64,000 bases of DNA from Artemia franciscana. Taxonomy: Eukaryota; Arthropoda; Branchiopoda; Anostraca; Artemiidae. The stretch covers positions 1 through 64,000 of the forward strand of contig NW_027062869.1 of the NCBI RefSeq assembly GCF_032884065.1, written 5' to 3'. Below are positions 43,512-55,544 of this stretch, one piece after another. A program made the translations under genes and the position numbers. Under the pieces are notes generated by a model. The model was given only the letters and a program-made list of their open reading frames with translations, was not told the origin of the DNA and searched no databases. Position 1 is the first letter of the stretch, and each line of letters begins with the position of its first letter.

Positions 43512-44396
43512 ATGAATCCCACCACATCCCCTGTACTCATTTGTAAGTTAAATAAAGTTAAGTGCAAAAATGGTACATTTGCAGGTCGTTTTAAGTTTCC
43601 CACACTTTCGTTAAGCAACGCTGAAAATCTTAATTTTGAAAAACTTAATGAATTAGACTCCTTTTCTAAAATATATAGATCAGACATAATCGCTATTACT
43701 GAAGTACACGCTCAAAATACACACATGTTAAAAATGAATAATTTCACCCAGTTTAATAAACTCAGACCCGAAACCCACCCTCTGGGTAAGAAAGGGGGTG
43801 GAATTCTTTTCTTTGTCCGTAATGATTTTTATCCTTCAGAAATATTAGTTCCTTGTCTTACTCCCTTTGATGAAATTGTGTGGGTTTGTGTTCGATCTAA
43901 GGTCTTACCACGTCCTTTCAATTTGATTGTCCAGTGTTGTTTTTACTACTCTCCTGGGCAGAGAGCGGCTGAAAATGCTGGAATTTTCCTCTTTGGTGAT
44001 GCAAATGAATTAAAACTTGAGTCTATATGTAATACTTTTAGTCTAAAACAAATTGTAAAAGTCCCTACTACAAAAGGCAATTCTACTCTTGATTTAATAT
44101 GCACCAATAAGTCAAATTTCTACAAACCCGTCACCATTCTTCCCCCTCTCGGAGGTAGTTACCACTTTAGCCTACTCCTATCTCCACTAGCTACAGTTAA
44201 ACATTCCTCTACTATTACTGAAGCCGTCTTTAGACCTCTAATTGACTCAGGACTCTACAATTTTGGCTCTTGGATCACTAGTGAAAATTGGTCCCCTGTG
44301 TACCAAACAAATGATGTCGACTTTAAGGCTTTGTCCCTCCAAAATTTATTGAGGAGTAATTATGAAGCCCATTTTCCGGTGAAAAAAAAAAATTAA
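43512..44396 (+). pseudogene. CR1-like endonuclease domain
   Basis: Blocks: SDIIAITEVHAQNTHMLKMN (with the catalytic-type E of ITE), GKKGGGILFFVRNDF, FDEIVWVCVRSKV, CCFYYSPGQ, FLFGDANELKLES, TKGNSTLDLICTN and GGSYHFSLLLSPL. The expected C-terminal S-D-H triad reads S-Y-H, so a catalytic aspartate is lost. Between YYSP and GDAN the domain is shorter than usual, suggesting a deletion. The frame ends at 44396 in an A run. Confidence 0.85.
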
Positions 44397-46141
44397 AATA
44401 TGCTCTACCGATGAACCTCACATTACTGCGACTTTTAAAAAACTAATAAGGAAAAAAATCAATTTGTTCAAGCAAGGACATATCACACAAGCTAATGATC
44501 TAAGAAAGTTCCTGAACAGAAAATTGAGAAAGGCAGCTTCTGAGTATTACAATAGTAAGGTTAAGCATTTGTATTTTAAAAAGCCCAAGCAATGGTACAG
44601 GAAAATTAAAGAGATTTGCGGAAAAAACCCTGTTGAAGCTAATTTTCCTCTCCCTGAGCCCCCTTACAAGATAGCCAACGATTTGAACCTGCATCTTCCG
44701 TCCATAGTACAAAGTCTCCCCCCTTCCACTGGCTCAGGTCAAACTATTCCTCCATCCACCTCTTTCCCCCCAATTTCTCCCTCTGATGTTATGAATAAAA
44801 TCCGAAAGCTCAAAAAATCAAGTACTTGCCCATTTGACATCCCAATTCACTGGATTAAAGCCTTTTCAGACACAATTGCTGGACCTTTATCTGATATTTT
44901 TAACCAAATTACAAAATCTGGTAAATTCCCAAGTTGTTGGAAACTATGTTTTATAACACCCATCCCAAAGAAATCTTCCAGTCTGATTATAACCAACATG
45001 CGTCCTATTACACTCACTCCAGTTTTTTCTAAGCTTTACGAAGGGTTCCTTTGTGACTGGCTTAAAATTAAAATTATACCACTAAGTGGAATAGAGAAAC
45101 CAAATGTTTGGCTAAACCTGGTTTTAGTCGATTTCCAAATAGTGTATGATTTAGTTGACCACACTATCCTAATTCGTTTACTACATGATAATTTTGAAAT
45201 TGACCCACTTTTAGTAAATATTGTTATTTACATGTTCCTTATGTTCCTTTCAGGCAGATCACAAGTTGTAAAATACAAAAATACCTTCTCTAACCCCTCC
45301 CTAGGTACTGTGGAATACCTCAAGGAACCTTATTGGAACCACTATTATTTCTTGTCATGATTAACGAAATTGGCAAGGAATTCCTCCAAAGATGGAAATA
45401 TGTGGATGACTTGTCGATCCTTGAAGTGCGTCATAGGAATATTAAAAGTGACCCCATTGAAATCCTAACCCAATGTTCGGATGAATCTAAGAATCTAAAT
45501 ATGACAGTAAATCCCACTAAATCACAGATAATGACGATCAGCTTCTTGAAATCTACTCCTGCTTTTTGCGACCCGATCCCAAGCGAAATGCTAGTGAAAC
45601 ATGTTAAGCTTCTTGGTGTCACAATTTCTAATGATCTTAAGTGGGACACATATGTTTCCAACATTGTTAAACAAGCAAATTTTTCAATATCCATTTTTAA
45701 GCTGCTAAACAAATTTAATTGTCCTAAGATACATTCCCTCCGTGTTTACTTATCCTTTATCAGGCCCTTATTGGAATATGCATGTCCGGTCTGGCATTCG
45801 CAACTTTCAAATGAACTTAGTGACAAAATCGAGTAAGTCCAAAAGCGTTCGTTCAGGATCATTTACAAAGAAGGCAAAATTCCATACTCTTTCCTCTTTA
45901 AAGCTGCACGCATTACCACCTTAAAAGAAAGGAGGGAAAAAATTTGCCGGTTTTTCGCTAAATCAGTCATTTCCAATCCCCGTACTGAGGACTTACTCCC
46001 TGATTTTCACAATCCCATTAGACTCCGACTCCCACGGTCAGCCTCCTTAGCAATCCCAACTTACTCTCCGATCCATGCTGTTACAGAGAGGTTTCGTAAA
46101 AGTTTTACACCCTTTATTCTGGAACACCTTAATAATTCGTG
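44397..46141 (+). pseudogene. CR1-like reverse transcriptase and C-terminal region
   Basis: The RT starts with MNKIRKLKKSSTCPFDIPIH, KLCFITPIPKKSSS, NMRPITLTPVFSKLYEGF, then jumps after a deletion to LVDFQIVYDLVDHTILIRLL. A frameshift near 45310 separates the QGTLLEPLLFLVMIN block and YVDDLSIL. The end reads KHVKLLGVTISNDLKWD, IRPLLEYACPVWHSQL, a TAA at 45834-45836, then VQKRSFRIIYKEGKI and a stop at about 46141. The YVDD box is intact but the enzyme is broken by at least two shifts and one nonsense codon. Confidence 0.88.
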
Positions 46142-46424
46142 ATTATGTACTTGCCAAATTCCCCTTTTCCTCTATTGCCGTTTTTATTTTTTTGATTTAC
46201 AGCAATGTTTTTGTAATTTAATTGTTAAGTTTACTGATTTGCCCTTTATCTTTGATGATTTTGCTTTTTTAATTTCTTTTTAATTTTAAGTGTTTGACTT
46301 AATGTGCTGTTTTGAAATTTTTTTTTCTTAGCTTTTACTGACATATAAAGCGAATTCGGCTCTATAGAGCTTGTGATAGTCTTTTGAAAATAAATATTAT
46401 CTTATCTTATCTATAAGACTTATT

Positions 46425-46970
46425 CACAATAAAAACTTGAATTATTTTTTTTCTGTAAAAATGTCTATTTATTCATCAATATCTTTTTAATAATCTTTAA
46501 GCAAATCTTGCTCAGCCTTAACACACTTAGGCCAGAGTTTTTCTTATTTTGGAAGTACTTCCGGCACGAGTTTTCCGATTTTGAGTCCTTCCAGCTATGC
46601 GGGCTCCATCTTGTCAATCATGACAACACGCAATCCTTTCATGGGGTTTTCCGAGGCCCGAGATCTCCTTATGAACCTTTGTCATCAGTTTGAGAAGGTC
46701 TGGTCGCTTTTGACCCCACTCAGCAGATCCTGAGCGATGCCCATGTGACGTCGTCTTTATCAAAATCGAGCACTTTCAGAAGTAAAATGCCTGCCACACA
46801 TTTCGAGCATGTCCGAAAGCTCAAGTATGCAGAATTAATTTCGCATCCGTCTGGAATTCTTCGAAGAATTCTCAGTCCGGACTAGAATTTCATCTGCAAT
46901 TATCGCAGGGTTATGACGTCAAAAAACCCTACGAAAGATTCTACGAAATTGCAGCATTTATCTGAGGTTT
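46425..46970. other. Unassigned; possible DNA-transposon relic
   Basis: On the minus strand two short pieces, MGIAQDLLSGVKSDQTFSN and LWPKCVKAEQDLLKDY, recall the middle and end of mariner-type transposases, but they are in different frames and the DDD region is not recognisable. I regard the assignment as weak. Confidence 0.2.
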
Positions 46971-47017
46971 TTCAGAAGAAACTAAAGAAAGATGTGGCGA
47001 TCCATATCCAAAGCATA

Positions 47018-48384
47018 AGCAAGACAATTACTCAGCTTCAAAAAAGTTAATTTCTAAAATTGAATCAATAGTTCACCATGGCCTGAGATTAATCACAGGT
47101 GCACTAAAAAGTACTCCTGTTGCAGCTCTTTTCAATGAGGTTAATATACCTTCTTTAGAAGAAAGATTCTTGAAACTTTCTTCTAATTACTTTATGAAAG
47201 TAAATACTAACCAAAACCTCCATGTTCTCAAGGAGTGTCTCATAAATCATACATTTCTCTATGAAAATTGGAAGACATATAGTAGTCCAGCCATTATCAA
47301 GTTGGTCTCCTTGCTCAATGGCATAGGTGTTCCTGAAAACCTAATCTTTTCTTGTCAGACCCAGATATCTCCCAACACCCCTAATAGCATTGATAATGTT
47401 ATAGATATAAAAATCCCTGGCATGGATTGTCCTAAGAATAAAATGAATAGTCTAATCCTTCATCAACTTACACTAGCTAAAATGGTTCAATTTTATAATT
47501 GGAAAAAGATATTTACTGATGGATCTGTCTCAAATGATGGGAAGGCATCCATAGGCATTTTTTCTGAGTGGAATGGCTCATCAGTTGGGATTAGAGTTTC
47601 AGATGGAATCTCCATTTTCCATGCAGAATGTCTTGCTCTCCAAAAAGCTTTGGATACAGTGCTGGAAGTAGGATCAGGCTCATTTGTTATCTTTTCTGAC
47701 TCTAAAAGTGTTCTTTCTGATCTAAAAAAGAGGCAAGGAAAAGTTATTCCAATTATTGTTCATCTACAGGAAAAAATTCAGAAAATAATGTCTTCTGATG
47801 GTCTTCAACTGAAAATGGTCTGGGTTCCTTCTCACATAAGGATTAAGGGAAATGAAATTGCTGACAGTATTGCAAAACAGGCTATCCACCACCCAATTAC
47901 TTGGAAGGTTGCTCTCACTGTAAATGAAACTTCAAAGTTAATAACCTCTGCTGCAAGTTCTATTAGAATTAATAATAGATGTATTGCAACAACAAATATT
48001 TATGTTTTGTCTTTTGAGGGGCATTATATCCCACATCACCTTATCCACCCAAATAGGAAAATTGCAAACTCTATTTTTCGTCTGAGAACTGGTCATGCAA
48101 TGACCAGATCTCGTCAAGCACTATATCATCTTACAGATAGCAAGTCATGCCCTTTTTTTAGGTGTGTAAATATTGATGAAACTATAGATCACATTCTCTC
48201 AGAATGCCCTCGTTTCACAACTGAGAGAAATATTCTGATCAGAAAAATTGAATCATTGGGCCTGAAGACGTCCACTCCTCTCGTTTTAGGTTTCACTCGT
48301 GTTAGTAAAGATAAGGAGTTAAAAATATTGGAGGCATTGGGAGTTTTTGTGTCTTCAACAAAGATTTTCAACTGGTTGTAATTT

Positions 48385-48446
<62 letters not shown>

Positions 48447-48608
48447 CTTCAGTCACAAGAGTGTGGTGAGAAGAGAAGATGATTTGATTTATTTGATTTG
48501 TATGTTCTTTTCGTTTCTGTGATTTTAAGTTTAATTATTGTTTGGTGACGCAGAGGGCGAAAGCCGAGCGTATTTTCTCTACAACAACAACAACAACAGC
48601 AAGACAAT
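47018..48608 (+). mobile_element. 5'-truncated LINE with RNase H and 11-bp target duplication
   Basis: AGCAAGACAAT at 47018-47028 recurs at 48598-48608, enclosing the element. The 3' UTR holds a run of about 58 T (48389-48446) and the copy ends with (CAA)n at 48581-48597, a tandem tail as in I-clade elements. It is truncated upstream of the RNase H domain. Confidence 0.9.
47060..48381 (+). pseudogene. LINE ORF2 C-terminal part: RNase H and Cys-His region
   Basis: From SIVHHGLRLITGALKST (end of RT-linked region) the frame is open for over 430 codons. The RNase H domain shows FTDGSVSNDGKASIGIF (first D), FHAECLALQKALD (E), VIFSDSKSVLSDL (D) and VWVPSHIRIKGNEIADSIAK (final H and D), so all catalytic acids are present. 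The end has FRLRTGHAMTRS and CPFFRCVNIDETIDHILSEC, a CxxxC...H...C cluster. The intact frame suggests a young insertion. RNase H of this kind is typical of I/Jockey-group LINEs. Only the 5'-truncated remainder exists, so it cannot move on its own. Confidence 0.92.
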
Positions 48609-48974
48609 AGCATAAGGAAGAAAAATCTGTTTCCAGAGAGATTTCAAATTCCAGAAATGTGTGATAAAAAACTTCCAATGTAAGTGGCTAAGAATATCTC
48701 AGTTAAAAAAATAATTATTTGTGATCAGCAGCTTTTAGATTATTATCATTAAGGATGTAGATCTTCACCTTACTCATTGATCATAGAGCTTTAATTTTAT
48801 GGTAACTGCTAAATACAATGATCATTGACTACTTGTTTTGTTATTCTTGAAGCAAAAAAATTAAGCTGTTTTAAACAAAGAGAAAACATAAAATTTCTCA
48901 TGCCCTGCTAAAGGTTATCTCTAAGCAGAGTGATAGCTTATCAGCAGTTGTTGATAGTTGTTTAATAAAGTGAT

Positions 48975-49605
48975 TGTTAATATTCTAATTGAGTGACTTC
49001 TTGTTATCTCACAGAGGGGTAAGGTTAGGAAAATGAAACTTTCAGGGGTGGGTCTACAGGCTAAAGTTTATCCTGGGAAGGAATTCTAGAGTACCCACCT
49101 CCACTCCTCCCTCTAGAGAGCCCTGAAATTCGCCTACATGACAGGTTTGTCAAAATTGAAATTTTGACAAAACAACATTTTATCTTAATTTTTAGTTACC
49201 AGTTGCTTTTTCTCTGCCTTTAGTTCTGAAAATGCAATTCCTGTTATGAGTAGAATTCTGAGCCATATCAATGTTTTTTTTTTCAAAATTTAGGAAATGA
49301 ATCAGCATATCTTTAAAACCTTATAAATTTGGATTGAGCAAAGTTGTGAAGCTGAAAACAATTTTGTTGTACTTCATTCAAGCAGAAGATCTATTTTGCA
49401 GTATTTCACTTTTATAACACATATTTTGAAGGTCATCAAAGGTCAGGGCCCTCTAGAGAGAGAAGGAGTAGAGGTAGGCACTTCAAAATACCTTCCCAGG
49501 ACATACTTTAGCCTGTAGATGCATCCCTGGAAGTTTCATTTTCCTAACATAACCCCTTTTTGAGATAGCAAGAAGTCAATCAACTAGAATTTTACCAAGT
49601 GATTT
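48975..49605. mobile_element. Foldback (long inverted repeat) element
   Basis: The left arm from about 48990 (GTGACTTCTTGTTATCTCAC, GGAAAATGAAACTTTCAGGG, TCTACAGGCTAAAGT, TCCTGGGAAGG) is matched in reverse by the right arm at about 49450-49590 (CCTTCCCAGGACATACTTTA, CCTGTAGATGCATCCCTGGA). Arms are roughly 140 bp and about 80% alike by eye. The centre contains a perfect 12-bp hairpin TTTGTCAAAATT / AATTTTGACAAA (49146-49171). No coding capacity. Confidence 0.75.
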
Positions 49606-50770
49606 TCTTTCAAGTAAAATTGATCTGCCCTAAATAGGGTGATAATCCTGTCTTCAAGCAATCATCAGATTAAAGCTGCAAACCCATTGTTAACATCACA
49701 ATGCAAATAAGCTGAAATAGCAGTATAATTCACTAAGTGTCAGTGCAGTATTAGCATTTTAACCATGGTCTAGCTCCTTTAGAATTATGTTTGAGTACCC
49801 TGATGTGAGCTACCTCTTCTAAACAGGACAGGGCTTTAAACTAATTTCCCAGGGATGAAAAATATGGTAGCTTTTCCTTTAACTACATATATTTAACTAT
49901 ATTGTGTATCAGACACAAATTTATTTTTAAGCTTTTTGGTCTAAAGGATTTTTTTTAAAAACTTGGTCAAATATCAGAGACAGCACCTTACCTATACTTA
50001 AAATTATACTAAACAATCTGATAAATTCTAGTAGGATCTAATTTGGTGATATTTTGCTATGTACATTTATTCCATCTTTCATTTAAATTTGATACTCCTT
50101 TCACTAACTTCAGCAAATCAACAAAAAATTCTACTTTTTGTTTATAGAACCCCCTCCTCTTTCCCTATTTGACCTAAGGTCAATGAAAAAAAACTTTAAA
50201 AGCCTTAGCCTTTTTGACTTAGGGTCATAGTCTCAGAATCTCAATCAAACAAATGGATGGACAAATAGATATTGCAATGTCTGTGTTATCTATAGCTAAC
50301 ACATTTGATCCCAGAAAAGATTTAACAAATCTTATCATTGACACATCAAATTTAGCATGCTGGTGAACCTGATATTTGCCTTGTAGTATCCTTTTTCAAA
50401 TGATATTATCAAAAATAAAAAAAAGTCTTTTATTTTTGCTGTTTAAGATGTTTATGATTTTACAGAATGTTATATTTGAGTGTGGGTGTGTGCTAGGATT
50501 AACAATGCCTATGACAGCAAAGGTCCTTTCATGTGTGGCACCACAGAGTGTTGAATCCCTGACCCTGAACTCCTGAGTCAACTGTCATATTTGACATATG
50601 TGAAAAAATGTATTTAATTTTTTTGGCTCCTAAAGGTGTGATTGAAAATAGTCAGAGCTTTGGGGTGTGAATCCCCTTATTTGTCCTGTTGGAAGGAGGC
50701 TAGTACTGTACTTGCAATTTTCATAGTTTCTTGTTAATCTTATAATCTCAATTTTTGCAATTTTCTTGTT
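49606..50770. other. No gene recognised
   Basis: Intronic AT-rich sequence. Short frames near 50376-50580 on both strands have no supporting signals. Confidence 0.5.
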
Positions 50771-50773
50771 TCT

Positions 50774-51056
50774 TTACCACTTCAATGGTATTCTATGAAC
50801 CTGTTCTTGTTCTTTGTAATATGCCTTTACTGTATTTTGGATATACCTGTAGACTTCTCTTTGATACTCTACAATAGCATCCTTATTTAGATCAGGTCGC
50901 ATGTAGCTTTTTCTAAATGTTGTCAAGTCTCTTAAGTCACTTATACCTGATGCTTTCCCCACTGTATTTTGCTGGTAAAAACAAAATCCAAAGAAAGTTC
51001 CCATTGAAAAGAGCCCAAAAGTAAGATTGAATTTGTCAAAGCTTGAAGGTTTGCCC
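50774..51056 (-). CDS. Terminal exon of a small single-pass membrane protein
   Basis: On the minus strand an acceptor (T tract, AACAGACTGAAG) precedes an open frame to TAA at 50774-50776. It reads GKPSSFDKFNLTFGLFSMG, TFFGFCFYQQ (together one hydrophobic segment), then SGISDLRDLTTFRKSYMRPD and a charged helical tail REVYRYIQNTVKAYYKEQEQ. The make-up suggests a small mitochondrial inner-membrane or assembly protein, but I do not recognise the family. Its phase does not fit the Rab11-FIP exon at 53614, so it would be a separate gene nested in that intron on the same strand. An internal ATG at 51002-51004 could be an alternative start. Confidence 0.45.
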
Positions 51057-51284
51057 CTTCAGTCTGTTAAAAAAAAAAACAGATTCATAATTGAAGCTTT
51101 GTTCATTTGAATCTTAAGAGTGACCTACATTTGTGACAATTCATTAAATTGTTATAAAGGGACACTTTTATTTATTTATTTGTCTTGTTTGAATTCTAAA
51201 TGATTGTTTTTTAATCTTTAAATTGATTTGTACTTATGTTTAATAAGTTTAAAAGAAAGCTTATATGGCCAAGTCAGTAGGCCA

Positions 51285-51535
51285 GTAAAGGACCAGGTGT
51301 TCCTTTAGCCAGGAAGTACAATAGGAAGCTAGGGGCCAGCCATCCTATGCTTTTGCATGCCCTTCCTGCTCCACATTTCTTTAGGTAACCTTTTAAAGTT
51401 GGGCCAATTCTAGCCAAGCTGACAGAGTCACATCACTGATCCCTGTCCAAAACCAAATAAACTGGTAATGCCAGGAATTAAACCTGTGCCCTTTGGACAA
51501 GGATTCTCAAGCTAGAGAGCCAGCCACTTAGGAAA
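51285..51535 (-). mobile_element. tRNA-derived SINE
   Basis: On the minus strand TGGCTCTCTAGCTTGAGA resembles an A box and GGTTTAATTCC (complement of 51474-51484) is a B box in a T-arm-like CAGGTTTAATTCCTG. About 190 bp of unrelated body follows (GGACAGGGATCAGTG, GAAATGTGGAGCAGGAAGGG, CTGGCCATATAAGCTTTC), ending in AT-rich sequence. I see no second copy in this window. Confidence 0.5.
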
Positions 51536-51539
51536 GAAC

Positions 51540-53610
51540 ACAAATATGACCACAGAACAACAATTGTTTGAAAAAAGAAAATATTGAAAAAAAACTCAAG
51601 TCATAGTTGCTGCCCATAAACAATATGCATTTTATTTAAACAAAGTAAATATAAGACAGGTATCAACAAAACTCCATCAGGAATTGTATTTACTTAAGAT
51701 ACAATAAGCAACATGAAAGCTTAGTTTTGTGATATTCTAGTCTTAAAATAATGCACAATAAGAAAAATTATATTTCCTATTTGTTTTCCACAAGCTCATT
51801 TGAGACTGCAATATGCCCATGGTGCACTTATAAACTCTCTGAAATGCTTTTAACAGAAAGAATTGTAAAGACAATTGTTCCGATCAGCAAGAAAAATATT
51901 AACATAACTCTCTAAACTTGGCACTTTTTAAGACAACTTTTCGGCAAAGCAAATGCAAAACATAAGAATTCAGCTAAAAGGTGGTGAAATATATGACAGA
52001 TCTTATTGGTCTAAATAATCAATGCCTATAAAAACAACAGTTTTCTATTCTGAATTCTTTGTGTTTCTGATTCTTAGCAGCAGCTTGGCAACAGACAATC
52101 TCAGTTCTATTATCCTACTAGATATGGTCTAGATGGTTATGGAGACATTTACATTTTATTTTCTCTAGAGGTATATTTAGCGCATAAGTGGATATGCACT
52201 ATGTTACAAATCTAATCATCACCCAATTTGCATGACCACTAGATTTCAAGGGCCAGAGAAAATTTGATCCTTGAATCTAGTGATGACCTTTGATCTTGAT
52301 TGACATCATAAGAAAGTCTTGGGCCTTACTTATTGTTAGGCATAGGCCTACCAAAGACTATGGTAAATGCTAGATATACCCAGTGTCTGACCTAAGCTAT
52401 ACAAAATCTTGACAATTGTGCATGCATTATCTGTAAGAGAAAAATTGCTCCTCCGTCAGACAGAGCAAAAGCATGTCCAGTACTTTAATTTGCAGTAGTA
52501 GCAAAGTGATTAGGAGCTACATAGAAGCTGTTTTCAATCTGATGGTTGATTTCTGTTTCTTCTCCTACTACTGAGTTGCTGTTCAGTAGAGATTTGAGCT
52601 TCAAAGAACAAATGACGAAAACAGCTTTCGGACTGAGTATTCAGAATTAACCCTGCATCTGGATGCAGCATTCTTTGTGAAATAAGCTTTCGGACACGGT
52701 CTTCATGCCTGAAACATTTGAAAATTCCATGGAAAGATCCACTCAATATGTTTATATACTCAACAGCTTCTCTAATGGTTATTCAAGTCTTCTCTGTAAC
52801 AATTCCATTCTTTGCCTCAATGTTTGCATAGGATGTTGATGTGCTGCGGCGTCTAGAGCAAGCATCGTTAGTAACATCCTTTTGAACTTCTGTGATGGGG
52901 CTTGTTCCATTTATAATCACTTTTCTGGCTCAAAATAGACTTGCCAAGGGCTGCTGCCGACAAATCAAATTGTGTTTTGCATAAAGTTTAATACAGGTTT
53001 GGGATCACCGTTATCAGAAACAAAAATTTACCAAGAACGGACAACAGTGTAGACTTTAAAGCTCTTACAAATTACAGATGCAAAAAGACTGATTATGTCA
53101 GTATTTGTTGTAACCCGGTTTACAAGCCTTCCCCCTTCAAAAAATAACAAAGTAGTGCAGTCCACGAAATTTGATAATTCACCTTAGCATTTGAGCAAAC
53201 CTAGTATTTATACTCGATATCTTGTTCAGGTCATTCAGTTGCTAAAAAAAACCATTTCAGTCGCACTGTGATAACAACTCTTATAGATGCCTGGCATAAA
53301 AGATGACAAACATTTTAATGAGGAAGTAAGTTTCATGATCCACAAAAAAATGGAGTTACCACAAAGAAAGGATGAATCTGCTTCATTTATTGATACACCA
53401 GAGTTACGTCTGAATAAGGTTATACCCTTATATCACTGTCTACGATCATTGGAAAACCGATCTTATGATATGGGTAGAGAGGGGAGAGGGGTTTAAATCA
53501 ATACCCGTCCCCCCATCTAGTCTGCACTTATATTTTGATCATTTTTTTAGAGAGGAGGGAGGGGGTGGGGAATTGGTTAATGAATACACCACATAATTTG
53601 AATAAAACTT
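51540..53610. other. Intronic sequence; one weak exon candidate
   Basis: At 52783-52929 on the minus strand a frame of 48 codons ends in a stop and reads NGTSPITEVQKDVTNDACS, RRRSTSTSYANIEAKNGIV and TEKT. Its Ser/Thr-rich composition could be a C-terminal tail, but the acceptor is poor. A further frame at 52534-52746 has only a possible TTTCAG acceptor. Neither is called as a gene. Confidence 0.3.
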
Positions 53611-53613
53611 AAC

Positions 53614-53738
53614 CTGTTGGATATCCATCTGGTCCAATTCCTGGGCAACAGATTCAAAGACAGGTGATTGCGGGGTTGAGAGAAGTCCCCGACCTTCTTG
53701 TACGCATCTCGAGACTAATTGTCCCTGGACCTTCAAAT
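53614..53738 (-). CDS. nuf: Rab11-FIP3/4 (nuclear fallout): exon before the RBD
   Basis: A 125-nt exon lies between the acceptor CTTATCTTCTCTTTTAG and the donor CAG/GTTAAG. It encodes LKVQGQLVSRCVQEGRGLL, STPQSPVFESVAQELDQMD and IQQ. It takes a phase-1 junction from the exon at 58365 (G plus AT gives Asp) and leaves in phase 0, directly joining the RBD exon at 43374. The E-G-R-x-L-L and A-x-E-L-D-x-M segment corresponds to the linker before the Rab11-binding helix in class II FIPs, as far as I can recall that family. Confidence 0.78.
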
Positions 53739-53739
53739 C

Positions 53740-55540
53740 TAAAAGAGAAGATAAGTTAAAACAAATTATATGTGAAGAAATTAGAACTGAAAAAATAAGT
53801 TTAAGAAGAAAGTTCAAAGTATTCGCCACTATATCTCTTTTATCCTCACTCAAACCACGCAGCCTTGAAGAAGAGAAAAGAAATGAGCAATTGCACTCTG
53901 AAGTTACTAGGCTGGATCTTTAGCTGTCCTGCCAGTTGTTTTTCTTTCTTTTTTATAAAAGGTTTTTTAAAAAGAATTTTTAAAATTTTGCAGACATACT
54001 CAATCGATAAAGCAAGAAACACAGTCACATGTAGTAAATGTAAAATATTTTCTTTCCGAGTATACGTTCTTATTTTGGACAGGCAAATTGTTGAAGGAGA
54101 TAGATTTAAAGAGAGATAGTGTGTATGTGTATCTGTGCGTGTGAGAGAGGGAGAGAGAGAGAGAGAAAGAAAAAATAGAGAAAAAAAAAAGAATTGATGT
54201 TCGAAACCTATACGGGGAAACTACAAGTTTATATGCTTGATTAAGACCTAGGAATGAAAGTGGCCAAGGGTTACATTTCTTCTTCACTGGTATCCTCTAA
54301 ATTTGTTTTAAAGGATCTCACCTTTTCATGTCAAATTTTTTCTTTTTAATAAGATATATCTTTTTTCATTATTGCATATTTTATGCTTGAAATAAATCAC
54401 TAAAATATTTTTGTAAAACACTGTCTTAACTTTTCTGCTTTGAACAAAGTAAGTGGAAACAAAAAGATGTAAAGTCTACAACGTTTAATGTTCATAGCTG
54501 CCTTTATATGATTGGCAAGTGTCCATAACACCTAGCCAATCGCGTGACGTTATAAAACGGTTAGCTGAATCAAATATTTCTCAAGACTACTTTTACAATC
54601 TAATTCTCTTTGCTTTCCGATCATTACAAGTGATTAGACCCTATTTTCTGTTACGGATAGAGGATGGAGTTGAAACTTTCAGTAAGTGTTTTATATGTGT
54701 GTAGGGGGGGGGGGAGAGGATGTAAAGGGACTTATAATTTTGTGTTTGCTGTAAGGAGACATTTTTACTCCGACTGTAACTAAAGAGTATGTTCCGGTCT
54801 TTCCTCATTTCTATGCCTGTCACCTGCTAGGCCTTTTTATTATCAATGATAATATCAGCCTAGAATCTTGAGCGAATATGCAACAACTAAAAAAGAAAAG
54901 GATAATTTCTTTTTTTTGTGTATTTTTAAATTAATTGTTGTTTTCTTTTCTTATTATCAGAATCATATAGAATCTGCTTTACAAAAGGTGTCATTTTTCT
55001 CTTGTTCAGTAAACTTGAACCTTTCTAAATGCACAATTTCTTTTAATGATTTCAAAGATAAAAGTTTATTAGTAGGTTTTCCATTCAATTGGCTCGAAAG
55101 CACAAATTTGATTCATTTTTAACTTATCAAAGGACTTTGTTCCAACCCAAACCCATCCGATCGATCAATGATTTACATTAAAATCTTCTATGCCACTAAG
55201 GTAGCTAAACCAAATTTGTAGGCAGTAGAATTAGTTAATGGGAATTTTAGGATATATGCTTTCAAAAATAGTCAACTAAAAATCTAGAAATACATATATG
55301 AACACATCCATGTTTTTGGTAGCGTGGACACTAGTAGAAATTGAACAGTAGCTCCTAAGCTTTTAGAAAGTGAACGGTGTCATTGACGTATTTTCTTCCT
55401 CTTTCAACTTCTATTATAATAACCATGGACAAATATTTAACAAACATACATTATGATATTTAAGACCTCTGGAAATCTGAGCTCTTAAATTAAAGATCTA
55501 ACCACCAATATCTTAGGAAGTTATTACTATGTTATGCTGA
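53740..55540. other. Intronic, no gene recognised; (GT)/(GA) microsatellite
   Basis: Contains a mixed GTGTGTATGTG and GAGAGAGAGAGA microsatellite at 54117-54176. No further exon was found between the two Rab11-FIP exons, whose phases already fit. Confidence 0.6.
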
Positions 55541-55544
55541 AGTT

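Larger units (their letters stand above)
43512..46420 (+). mobile_element. CR1-like non-LTR retrotransposon, damaged
   Basis: It carries an endonuclease, an RT and a C-terminal region, and ends in the (ATCTT)n tail (TTATCTTATCTTATC, about 46390-46415). It lies antisense within the last intron of the Rab11-FIP gene. The 5' end is probably near 43480 but not defined; no target duplication was recognised. A relative is at 62475-63630. Confidence 0.85.
46976..48679 (+). other. Candidate host exon split by a LINE insertion
   Basis: Left part 46976-47028 follows an acceptor-like GAGGTTTTTCAG; right part 48609-48679 ends at the strong donor AAT/GTAAGT. With the LINE and one copy of its target duplication removed, a single frame of about 40 codons stays open across the site (left part includes ERCGDPYPKHKQDN, right part KKNLFPERFQIPEMCDKKLP). 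No family is recognised. The open frame alone could be chance; the paired splice sites raise the odds. Confidence 0.25.

Noticed and set aside
46425-46970. Mariner-type transposase on the minus strand
   Set aside because: Only two short weak resemblances in different frames; no DDD motif or terminal repeats could be shown.
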